Origin: Candidatus Atribacteria bacterium
GTDB taxonomy: Bacteria > Atribacterota > Atribacteria > Atribacterales > Atribacteraceae
Assembly (NCBI GenBank): GCA_003561145.1
Contig: PWXL01000116.1
Coordinates: 1 to 8,143, forward strand
Length of the DNA stretch: 8,143 bases
Direction of reading: 5' to 3'
The notes beneath the pieces were generated by a model, which saw only the letters and a program-made list of their open reading frames with translations, ran no database searches and was not told the origin of the DNA. Both the position numbers and the translations under genes were made by a program. This document shows positions 1 to 5,561 of the stretch, piece by piece; within the stretch, counting starts at the first letter, position 1, and the number at the start of each line of letters is the position of its first letter.

Positions 1-22
1 GGTAAGATACAGAGGCAAGCGC

Positions 23-98
23 AGGTCCGTAGCTCTAACGGCAGAGCACCGGTCTCCAAAACCGGGGGCTGCAGGTTCGAATCCTGCCGGGCCTGCCA
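23..98 (+). tRNA. tRNA-Trp (anticodon CCA), 3' CCA encoded
   Basis: Tryptophan tRNA gene that folds as a complete cloverleaf. The acceptor stem AGGTCCG (23-29) pairs with CGGGCCT (88-94) with one T-G wobble. T30 and A31 are the usual U8 and A9, and the D arm begins with GCTC and closes with GAGC. The anticodon stem CCGGT/ACCGG (49-53 and 61-65) encloses the loop CTCCAAA, giving anticodon CCA at 56-58, which reads UGG. The T arm is GCAGG-TTCGAAT-CCTGC (71-87). The discriminator is G95, and CCA at 96-98 is encoded in the DNA. A short T run (99-104) follows, with no separate terminator hairpin. Very secure. Confidence 0.97.
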
Positions 99-154
99 TT
101 TTTTATGTAGAGCCAAAAAATTTAGGTCTCCTATAAACAATTCTTTCACTTTTT

Positions 155-175
155 GGTATATCCCCCGGATATGCC
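155..175. other. Short inverted repeat downstream of the minus-strand group
   Basis: GGTATATCC (155-163) and GGATATGCC (167-175) are complementary over 9 pairs around a CCC loop. One pair is a wobble in plus-strand RNA and an A-C mismatch in minus-strand RNA. The repeat lies between the tRNA and the end of the minus-strand small ORF. Neither strand has a U tract directly after the stem, so it is not a canonical Rho-independent terminator. It could be a 3'-end structure or chance. Nothing else is seen in 99-191. Confidence 0.3.
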
Positions 176-191
176 TCTTATGGTCAGCCGG

Positions 192-299
192 TCAGGGTGC
201 GCTCCAGATTCGATTTCCCCTCTCGTCGAACATACCTATTACTGGTCCATCTTCGAACAAACGTAGGCGAAGGCAGGTCTGGCCCCTCTCATCAGCCAT
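192..299 (-). CDS. Small 35-aa ORF overlapping the lipoprotein stop; possible beta-repeat C-terminal remnant
   Basis: This ORF was read by hand and is too short for most gene callers. It starts with ATG at 299-297, inside the last codons of the lipoprotein gene, whose TGA is at 294-292, so the two overlap by 8 nt. It stops at TGA 194-192. The peptide begins MADERGQTCLRLRLFEDGP and ends in FDERGNRIWSAP. The spaced pattern hydrophobic-x-hydrophobic...GP...hydrophobic-F-DERGN-hydrophobic-W resembles the beta-hairpin repeats that end some secreted or hypothetical bacterial proteins; that resemblance is from memory and unchecked. There is no Shine-Dalgarno of its own, so expression would depend on coupling to the lipoprotein. 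It may be a genuine small coupled gene, or the decayed tail of a longer protein. I cannot assign a function. Confidence 0.35.
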   Translation of the reverse strand: MADERGQTCLRLRLFEDGPVIGMFDERGNRIWSAP

Positions 300-630
300 T
301 ACCAGCAGGTTCTTGGGTTTGCACTTCGAAGGTGGCATAAATGGTGTGATGTGCGGTGACCTTCTCGAAGGTATAGCTGGTTACCGCTCCTACCGATTCC
401 CCATCCACCAGGACATCGGCAACCTGGTACCCGGTATCCGGTGTGATGACAAAGCTCTGGTCTTTCCCTTCGGCGACGATGACCTCTCCAATCGGGTGGA
501 TGCTCCCGTTGGCTCCGGAAGTGGCAGTGATGATGTGGGAACAGGGTGGTGGTGTGGGTGCGCATCCGGCTATCAAGAACACAGACAGAATCACTCCACA
601 AATACCAGTAATGCTTTGTTTGTCAAACAT
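292..630 (-). CDS. Small lipoprotein with one InlB B-repeat-like domain
   Basis: Predicted 112-aa exported lipoprotein of unknown role. Residues 1-22 form a signal peptide with a short charged n-region (FDK) and a hydrophobic core. The lipobox is I20-A21-G22-C23, so Cys23 would be lipidated and the protein tethered to a membrane on the outside of the cytoplasm. A short Pro/Thr linker follows. Residues about 33-102 match the pattern of the bacterial InlB B-repeat/beta-grasp-like repeat family: ITATSGANGSI, then GYQVADVLVDGES, then YTFEKVTAHHTIYATF. Such domains are common in surface proteins, usually in several copies; here there is one, and it fills the mature protein. The start is well supported by AAGGAG at 644-639 with an 8-nt spacer. 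A zinc-ribbon gene lies 195 nt upstream on the same strand and a small ORF overlaps the stop. Family assignment is fairly sure; function is unknown. Confidence 0.82.
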   Translation of the reverse strand: MFDKQSITGICGVILSVFLIAGCAPTPPPCSHIITATSGANGSIHPIGEVIVAEGKDQSFVITPDTGYQVADVLVDGESVGAVTSYTFEKVTAHHTIYATFEVQTQEPAGNG

Positions 631-733
631 TTTTCTTTCTCCTTATTGATTGATGGGACCGGGGAAAAAACGAGGTGGCGGGGATGGGCTGCGGTACATT
701 GGTGGGACCGGCCTCATATAATTCTTGCTTTAT

Positions 734-759
734 ATTATACCCTACAGGGGGAACCCCTG
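734..759 (-). promoter_or_regulatory. Candidate promoter/operator upstream of the lipoprotein gene
   Basis: Reading the minus strand, a TATAAT box occupies 739-734, about 105 nt upstream of the lipoprotein start. Immediately upstream is a perfect inverted repeat, CAGGGG-GAA-CCCCTG (745-759 on the plus strand). No good -35 box lies at 16-18 nt; the nearest TTG-type hexamer (TTGATT, 765-760) would need a 20-nt spacer. An inverted repeat in the spacer position is where a repressor or activator would bind, but that is inference. The rest of 631-825 shows only a small AT-rich palindrome (815-829) overlapping the zinc-ribbon stop. Confidence 0.35.
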
Positions 760-825
760 AATCAATATGAGCGTGAAGGGGGAGGGACATGAACTAGCCT
801 TGAAGAGCAAAGGGATGAATATCAT

Positions 826-1098
826 TCATGTTTCATCTACGTGTTTTTGCCAGTTTGAGCCGCAGGACGGGCAGGGCCGGCTCTCGTCTTGGAGGGTGCG
901 CCCGCACTCAGCACAAGCCAGAGGCGGCGGAGCGTCGGCTCTCTTGATTTCACGGCGGCAATACGGGCATACATGAGCGGCCTTGTCTACTTGTTTCCGG
1001 CAGTGAGGACATAGAATCAGGCGCGCGGATTTTGCGATAGATGTCCATATCCAAACTGCAATAATCACTAGTAAGAAGAAGAGCAATAGTTTGATCAT
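826..1098 (-). CDS. Membrane-anchored double zinc-ribbon protein
   Basis: Predicted 90-aa protein with an N-terminal transmembrane segment (residues about 2-19, IKLLLFFLLVIIAVWIW) and a cytoplasmic or surface tail with two Cys4 zinc ribbons. The first ribbon is C30-x2-C33 with C44-x2-C47 (CPHC, CPYC); the second is C62-x2-C65 with C76-x2-C79 (CAEC, CPSC). All eight ligands are present. This layout is that of double zinc-ribbon (DZANK/zinc-ribbon_2-like) proteins, which usually mediate protein or nucleic-acid contacts and have no enzymatic activity. A proline-rich stretch (ADAPPP) separates the ribbons. The ATG is fixed by an exceptionally strong ribosome binding site. It is transcribed away from the signalling locus and toward the lipoprotein gene. 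The specific role is unknown. Confidence 0.85.
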   Translation of the reverse strand: MIKLLLFFLLVIIAVWIWTSIAKSARLILCPHCRKQVDKAAHVCPYCRREIKRADAPPPLACAECGRTLQDESRPCPSCGSNWQKHVDET

Positions 1099-1101
1099 TC
1101 C

Positions 1102-1112
1102 ATCACCTCCTT
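1102..1112 (-). promoter_or_regulatory. Full-length Shine-Dalgarno of the zinc-ribbon gene
   Basis: On the minus strand AAGGAGGTGAT precedes the ATG by 3 nt; the GGAGG core is 7 nt from the start. It matches 11 consecutive bases of the usual bacterial anti-Shine-Dalgarno complement. This fixes the start of the zinc-ribbon gene and suggests strong translation. Confidence 0.8.
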
Positions 1113-1569
1113 ACCAAACAATAGCCTAACACCTGCTGGCAAAAAACTCCACTCATCCCGGTTTCTCATTAAAGGCAACGCTTACTTGATGCCATGGGTT
1201 GGGACCATCACATCAATATATTTTTTAAGATCTCCCACATAACAGTACAGTGGTCCAATGCGGGTGGGAACAAAAAGTGTTCAATACGGCACCGAAGGCG
1301 CATTATTGCCGGAAGAATACATCCAGCAGCAGCTATTTTCTTCTGTGGATTCCCGGGAGGAAGCCTTTTGATATGCTCACACTCCTTCTTCAAAATTCGG
1401 TATACTGTTTTACAAAGACAAACAAGGAAGATATTTACCGCAGACTCCAGAAACACAGGTACATATGTTTCAATGATGCACTGGTTTGCCATAGGGTGGG
1501 GGGGAACTTGAACGAGCATAAGACATTTGGTCCATGATATAAGGCTCAAAAAAACAGAGGTAACAGGGG
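1113..1569. other. Intergenic region between divergent genes, no supported gene
   Basis: About 460 nt separate the zinc-ribbon gene (minus) from the STAS-kinase gene (plus). Open frames of roughly 100 codons exist on both strands, but their translations are rich in Cys, His, Trp and Met, show no domain pattern and lack ribosome binding sites, so I treat them as chance. The region should hold the promoters of both flanking genes. A TATACT box at 1401-1406 and a TTTACA (1409-1414) 17 nt before TATTTA (1432-1437) are the best plus-strand candidates. Both are weak. Confidence 0.4.
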
Positions 1570-1578
1570 AAGGGGTGG
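1570..1578 (+). promoter_or_regulatory. Ribosome binding site that selects the ATG at 1587
   Basis: AAGGGGTGG ends 8 nt before the ATG at 1587. The longer reading frame could begin at TTG 1527, but nothing like a Shine-Dalgarno precedes that codon, and the 20 extra residues lie outside the STAS fold. The ATG is therefore preferred. Confidence 0.6.
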
Positions 1579-1586
1579 TATATTTG

Positions 1587-3938
1587 ATGCTTGAAGCACA
1601 TTGGGAAAATACGCAAGATATTGATGTACTTGTATTGGAAGGCCGTTTCGATGGGCTGGGTTCTCAAGCTTTTGACAGGGCAGTAGAGGAATTTTCTTTC
1701 CATACTCCATTTTTGTTGATCGACTGTGACGGTGTAACCTATCTCTCAAGTGCCGGTGTCCGCTCGCTGATTAAGCTCGAAAAACACCTGCGAAAAAAAA
1801 ATGGGGGAACAGTTCTTTTTTCTCTCCAGTCGGAAGTGAGATGGGTCCTGGAAGTATCCGGTCTTCTCAACCATTTTTGCATAGTGCAAGACCGGGATGA
1901 AGCCCTTGTTCACGTAACCCGCTCTAGGGAAGCCATGGAAACGGCAACCGCTATCGATTGCGGTGGCAGAAGCTGTACTGTGCGCCTTATCAGCGGTAAG
2001 GAAACACCTTTTGATTTGTGGGATTTCAACCGTAGGGGGACGCTGGCGGGGACACAGGCTGATCACTTGACCGGCATCGATCTCGACGACCTCGAACTTG
2101 GCTTCGGGTGGGGTGGATTGGGAGGAAACAAAGAACAAGGTTTGGAAAGTTTGGGCATGTTGATCACCATCGGCAAGGTAGCAGGCGTGCTCCCCGCTGA
2201 TGGTTTTAACCAGCCGGATTTTCTGGTCTTGAGGGAGGCAGGGGAAGTACTGGCCTATGTCCACTCTGTTATGGGTTTTTCTGGAGATCCATGGGGAGTG
2301 TTTGAAATACCGGCTGGCTCTCCGGTCACCTTGGCTGAGATAGCTCAACGAATCCTTGCGGGAGTGGGATCATACACCGGGAAGCAATATCCACTGGTCG
2401 GACTGGCCTTTGCAGCTGAGGCGCATGAAGGGGCAGGAACGGTTCTGCGGGAAGTGGATGCTGAGGGACATGCTGTTTTTACTTCCAAGGACATATCAAG
2501 CGGAGGAAAAATCTTCGGTGCGGCCCTGTACGGAACGCCGGAGTGCAAAGCGGAACCGCTGCTCGATACTTTTTTGTCTGTTTCGGGTGATTCCGAAGAG
2601 GGGAAAGAGTTTTTCCTGGGTTCAGGAATGATTCTTTCCGGATTTCCACAACAGGAGGATATCCGTGTTCCCCAGGATATCGAAAAATTCCTGCCCGGTC
2701 TCGATGTTCTCTTGGATGTGACAGGTCTCAACGGTTCAAACGAGGTGACGGGTGGAAAAGTGTGGGTATTTCTGCCCCGCCTGATTCGTTCTGGGGATGA
2801 AAAATTGGTGACAATCGAGCTGATTGGTGATGATCCCTTTCCAGCAGAGTGGGATATCATCGCCCGGCGCCTCTATCCCGATGCGGGACGGGTTATCCTT
2901 GAACCATTGCGGGGGGGGTTCAGCAATGCCAAGCCATTCCGGGTAGTAAGTTACGACAGGCAGGGAAAGCGCATGCTTCCTACTGTATTGAAGGTAGGTC
3001 CAACCGAGCAGATTACAAGGGAGATAACAGCCCATGAACGATTTGTTGCTCCTTATATTCTCAATAATGCCACCACTATTATGGGGACCACCGGTTTTGG
3101 AAAATCACGGGGAATCCGTTATAATTTCGTGGGAATCAGCGGGCCGGAGAGCAGCTTGACCTGGTTGACCAAATTGTACCGGGAACGTTCAACCGAGGAA
3201 CTCCTCTCTTTGTTTGATACCATATTTACCCGGGTGCTGAAGCCCTGGTATGGCCAACCTCACTGGGAAACAATTTCCCCCTACAAAGAACACGATCCGC
3301 TACCCAATTTTTCCAGGCTATTGGATGCCGCCGAGGAGGAGTTGGGATTGAACCGCCGGGATGATACCATCCACTGCCCGGAAATTGGTCTGACCCTCCC
3401 AAACCCTTTCCGTTTTCTCGCTGAAGAATATCCACTTCGCAGGTCGCAATCCCGCCTCTGGTATACTGGTATCAACCACGGGGATTTGAATATGCAGAAT
3501 CTGTTGCTGGACGAACGGGAGAACATCTATATCATTGATTTTTCAGAAACCCGTAACCGGAATATTGTGTCCGATTTCGCCCGCTTGGAACCCATTTTCA
3601 AATTCGAGATGACCCGTTTGGAGAATGAGTGCGATCTCGAAGCTCTTTTAGAGTTTGAAAGGGGGTTAACCGGTATCGGTTCTCTTGATGAAAAGCCCCC
3701 CTTTATCTATGCGGGTGATGACCCAATGGTAGAAAGAGCCTATCGCATGATCTGCCGTGTTCGGCAATATGCCAAGACGGTGGTCATTTTCGAAACTGAC
3801 CTCGTTCCTTATCTTTTGGCTATGTTGGAATGGACCTATTCGGTGATGGCCTATAAGGGCTTCCCTGTTTTGCGCAAAAAACTTGCTGCTTACAGTGCCG
3901 GGCTTATTGTCGAGCAGTTGATGCGGCTTTCTCCCTGA
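1587..3938 (+). CDS. STAS domain - unknown middle domain - APH/choline-kinase-like fusion protein
   Basis: Predicted 783-aa cytoplasmic signalling protein, with no signal peptide or membrane segment. Residues about 10-112 form a STAS (SpoIIAA/RsbV-type) domain: VLVLEGRFDG, then LLIDCDGVTYLSSAGVRSL, with the phospho-acceptor Ser in SSAG (S54/S55) intact. Residues about 125-430 are a domain I do not recognise, with landmarks FGWGGLGG, GVLPADGFNQPDFLV, and WVFLPRLIRSGDE near its end. Residues about 430-750 have the aminoglycoside-phosphotransferase/choline-kinase fold: Gly-rich loop LRGGFSNAKPF (441-451), ATP lysine in TVLKVG (K469), helix-C Glu in REITAHE, catalytic HGDLNMQN (H631, D633, N638) and metal-binding IDFSE (D651). 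All key residues are present, so it may transfer phosphate to a small molecule or a protein. The neighbouring downstream genes are a complete partner-switching set, so the STAS part probably binds or is phosphorylated by the RsbW-like kinase. Domain calls at both ends are firm; substrate and biological role are unknown. If TTG 1527 were used, the protein would be 803 aa. Confidence 0.88.
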   Translation: MLEAHWENTQDIDVLVLEGRFDGLGSQAFDRAVEEFSFHTPFLLIDCDGVTYLSSAGVRSLIKLEKHLRKKNGGTVLFSLQSEVRWVLEVSGLLNHFCIVQDRDEALVHVTRSREAMETATAIDCGGRSCTVRLISGKETPFDLWDFNRRGTLAGTQADHLTGIDLDDLELGFGWGGLGGNKEQGLESLGMLITIGKVAGVLPADGFNQPDFLVLREAGEVLAYVHSVMGFSGDPWGVFEIPAGSPVTLAEIAQRILAGVGSYTGKQYPLVGLAFAAEAHEGAGTVLREVDAEGHAVFTSKDISSGGKIFGAALYGTPECKAEPLLDTFLSVSGDSEEGKEFFLGSGMILSGFPQQEDIRVPQDIEKFLPGLDVLLDVTGLNGSNEVTGGKVWVFLPRLIRSGDEKLVTIELIGDDPFPAEWDIIARRLYPDAGRVILEPLRGGFSNAKPFRVVSYDRQGKRMLPTVLKVGPTEQITREITAHERFVAPYILNNATTIMGTTGFGKSRGIRYNFVGISGPESSLTWLTKLYRERSTEELLSLFDTIFTRVLKPWYGQPHWETISPYKEHDPLPNFSRLLDAAEEELGLNRRDDTIHCPEIGLTLPNPFRFLAEEYPLRRSQSRLWYTGINHGDLNMQNLLLDERENIYIIDFSETRNRNIVSDFARLEPIFKFEMTRLENECDLEALLEFERGLTGIGSLDEKPPFIYAGDDPMVERAYRMICRVRQYAKTVVIFETDLVPYLLAMLEWTYSVMAYKGFPVLRKKLAAYSAGLIVEQLMRLSP

Positions 3939-3965
3939 ACCAATCTGATGCAGTGAAGGTATTCT

Positions 3966-3993
3966 TTGTAATTCCGGCAAGACATGGCATAAT
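3966..3993 (+). promoter_or_regulatory. Candidate sigma70-type promoter before the four-gene operon
   Basis: TTGTAA (3966-3971) and CATAAT (3988-3993) are separated by 16 nt, in the 157-nt gap between the fusion gene and the stand-alone STAS gene. CATAAT differs from consensus at one position; the -35 box matches four of six. A start near 4000 would leave a leader of about 95 nt. No terminator hairpin with a U tract follows the fusion gene, so read-through from upstream is also possible. Confidence 0.35.
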
Positions 3994-4095
3994 ACAAGAG
4001 CACAAGCCGGCTGGAAGTCTGTCTATCGATTCCCGCCGGGCGCTCACATTACAATGTATCCAAATCTTCTCTGGGGCTGAGGTGAGGTGAAAACA

Positions 4096-4428
4096 ATGCA
4101 AAGCAAGCGTATTGATGATATATACGAAATACACGTGGTTTCCCGTTTTGATTCGAACACTTCTAAAGAGGTGGAAGAAAAGATCGAAGCCCTGATGGAT
4201 AAGGAAGATTGTACGAAAATACTGCTCAACTTTTCCAAAACTGAGTATATTTCGAGTGCCGGCTTGCGAGGGCTCTTGTCTGCTTTGAAAAAAGGAAAAA
4301 CAAAAGGAATCCGTTTCGCGCTGTGTACCCTGCAGCCGTACGTGCAGGAAGTCTTCGACCTTTCCGGCCTGACACAATTTTTCTCTATTTACGCCGTGGA
4401 GGATGAAGCCATAAAAAATTTAGCATGA
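4096..4428 (+). CDS. STAS anti-anti-sigma factor antagonist (RsbV/SpoIIAA-like)
   Basis: Predicted 110-aa single-domain STAS protein, close to the usual family length of 100-120. The fold markers are in order: EIHVVSRFDSNTSKEVEEKI, then ILLNFSKTEYISSAGLRGLL, then a C-terminal LSGLTQFFSIYAVEDEAI. The acceptor serine lies in SSAG (S54 by alignment to the D-S-x-G of RsbV; S53 adjacent). In this family the unphosphorylated form binds the HATPase anti-sigma factor and frees its target, the anti-sigma kinase inactivates it by phosphorylation, and a PP2C phosphatase reactivates it. Both partner enzymes are encoded just downstream. The start is ATG 4096, preceded by GAGGTGA (4084-4090) with a 5-nt spacer; an in-frame GTG at 4087 lies inside that ribosome binding site and is less likely. 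The TGA overlaps the next possible start as ATGA. Confidence 0.92.
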   Translation: MQSKRIDDIYEIHVVSRFDSNTSKEVEEKIEALMDKEDCTKILLNFSKTEYISSAGLRGLLSALKKGKTKGIRFALCTLQPYVQEVFDLSGLTQFFSIYAVEDEAIKNLA

Positions 4429-5561
4429 AGGGTATTGTGTGTGGAGAGAGGGGCCGGCTTGTCGGCCTGTCAAAGGCAAAGAAAATGGAAATCGGTGACG
4501 AGATGAAAGGAAGACATGTTTTTTCCACACCTCACACTTTACGATTCACACCTCACTGTATTTGCAAAGGGCTCCTCCAAATCGTTGTTCTGGTGTGTGT
4601 TGTGTTCGGTGTGACTCTGCTTCTCCCAGCCGGAGAAGCGCCGCTTCGGCCGGTGACCTTGGCTCTCCAATGGATTCCCCAGTCGCAATTCGCCGGTTTT
4701 TTTGTGGCCAAAGAAACGGGGATCTATGAACGCTACGGCCTTGATGTCACCTTTCTTTCAGGGGGCCCGGGTATCTCCGCCTTTGGCTTTCTCAAAGAAG
4801 GGAAAGCAGATTTTGCATTATTGTGGTTGACCAGCGCCCTGCAGCTCTATGACCAAGGATACGACCTCGTCAATCTGTTCCAAGTCATTCAGCGTTCCGG
4901 TCTCATGTTAGTTGCCCACGCAGACAGCGGTATTGAAAAACCCCGTGACATGGAAGGGAAGAAAGTGAGTTTGTGGGGAGGTGATTTTGCCATCGCTCCC
5001 CAGGCCTTTTTTGAACAGTACAACATCCAGGTGAACGAGATACAGCAATCTTTTACGATGAACTTGTTTCTCCGCCGGGCGGTCGATGTCGCCTCAGCCA
5101 TGTGGTATAATGAGTATTACCTTCTGCGAAATTCAGGCCTTGATCCTGAGGAGATCACCACTTTCCGCTTTTCCGAGTACGAGCTCAATTTTCCCGAAGA
5201 CGGCCTGTACTGTCTCGCCCCGACCATTGAACAAAGCCCCCGTTTGGTCCAGGATTTTGTTCGGGCATCTCAAGAAGGCTGGCATGAAGCGTTTCGAGAT
5301 TACGAACGTACTTTGGATATCGTGATGCGTTACACAGAAGAAGCGCATACCGGGACCAACCGGGTACATCAACGGTGGATGCTCGCCCGCATGCAAGACA
5401 TGATGATGCCGGAAGACACCAGCCGCCCCTTGGGATATCTCCGCCGGGAGGATTTTGAGTTTGTGTGCAGGCAGCTCCGGGAAAAGCAATTCATTGAAAC
5501 ACAACCAAGCTATGATGCCTTCCACCTCTCATTCCCCGAGGGCGAAGAGGTGGCACAGTGA
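4425..5561 (+). CDS. NMT1/THI5-like substrate-binding protein (orphan, signalling-linked)
   Basis: Predicted 378-aa extracytoplasmic solute-binding protein of the NMT1/THI5/SsuA type. The family signature follows the export signal: VTLALQWIPQSQFAGFFVAK, then TGIYERYGLDVTF, GKADFALLWLTSAL, and the domain-crossing region KPRDMEGKKVSLW. Relatives bind pyrimidine/thiamine precursors, sulfonates, nitrate or similar small molecules; the ligand here cannot be read from sequence. A hydrophobic segment at residues 48-67 acts as a signal peptide or anchor, with possible cleavage after GEA (residue 72); there is no lipobox. The start is uncertain. ATG 4425 overlaps the STAS stop by 4 nt like the other junctions, but leaves an unusually long 47-residue leader. 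ATG 4503 (351 aa) follows GGTGA with a 4-nt spacer and gives a more normal signal. No permease or ATPase gene is adjacent; instead the stop overlaps the start of a Cache-type sensor phosphatase, pointing to sensing instead of import. Confidence 0.88.
   Translation: MKGIVCGERGRLVGLSKAKKMEIGDEMKGRHVFSTPHTLRFTPHCICKGLLQIVVLVCVVFGVTLLLPAGEAPLRPVTLALQWIPQSQFAGFFVAKETGIYERYGLDVTFLSGGPGISAFGFLKEGKADFALLWLTSALQLYDQGYDLVNLFQVIQRSGLMLVAHADSGIEKPRDMEGKKVSLWGGDFAIAPQAFFEQYNIQVNEIQQSFTMNLFLRRAVDVASAMWYNEYYLLRNSGLDPEEITTFRFSEYELNFPEDGLYCLAPTIEQSPRLVQDFVRASQEGWHEAFRDYERTLDIVMRYTEEAHTGTNRVHQRWMLARMQDMMMPEDTSRPLGYLRREDFEFVCRQLREKQFIETQPSYDAFHLSFPEGEEVAQ
4526..4556 (+). repeat. Short direct repeat within the binding-protein leader
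   Basis: CACACCTCAC occurs at 4526-4535 and again at 4547-4556, a 21-nt period, separated by ACTTTACGATT. It encodes the odd PHTLRFTPH stretch ahead of the hydrophobic signal. It looks like intergenic repeat sequence that has entered a reading frame. Confidence 0.45.

Noticed and set aside
155..175. Rho-independent terminator after the tRNA or after the minus-strand group
   Set aside because: The stem has no following U tract in either direction.
313..792. Plus-strand open frame of 159 codons opposite the lipoprotein gene
   Set aside because: It is the antisense shadow of a gene with a clear lipobox, domain pattern and ribosome binding site, and its own translation is low-complexity Gly/Trp-rich.
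1194..1549. Overlapping open frames of about 95-113 codons on both strands between the divergent genes
   Set aside because: The translations are rich in Cys, Trp and His, show no domain pattern, and lack ribosome binding sites. Several mutually overlapping frames of similar length suggest chance.
1527..1586. TTG start adding 20 residues to the STAS-kinase fusion
   Set aside because: No Shine-Dalgarno precedes the TTG, while AAGGGGTGG precedes ATG 1587 at good spacing; the extra residues are not part of the STAS fold.
1746..3526. Several long minus-strand frames inside the STAS-kinase gene
   Set aside because: They lie wholly within a gene whose motifs are unmistakable, and their translations are Ser/Arg/Pro-rich without any domain pattern.
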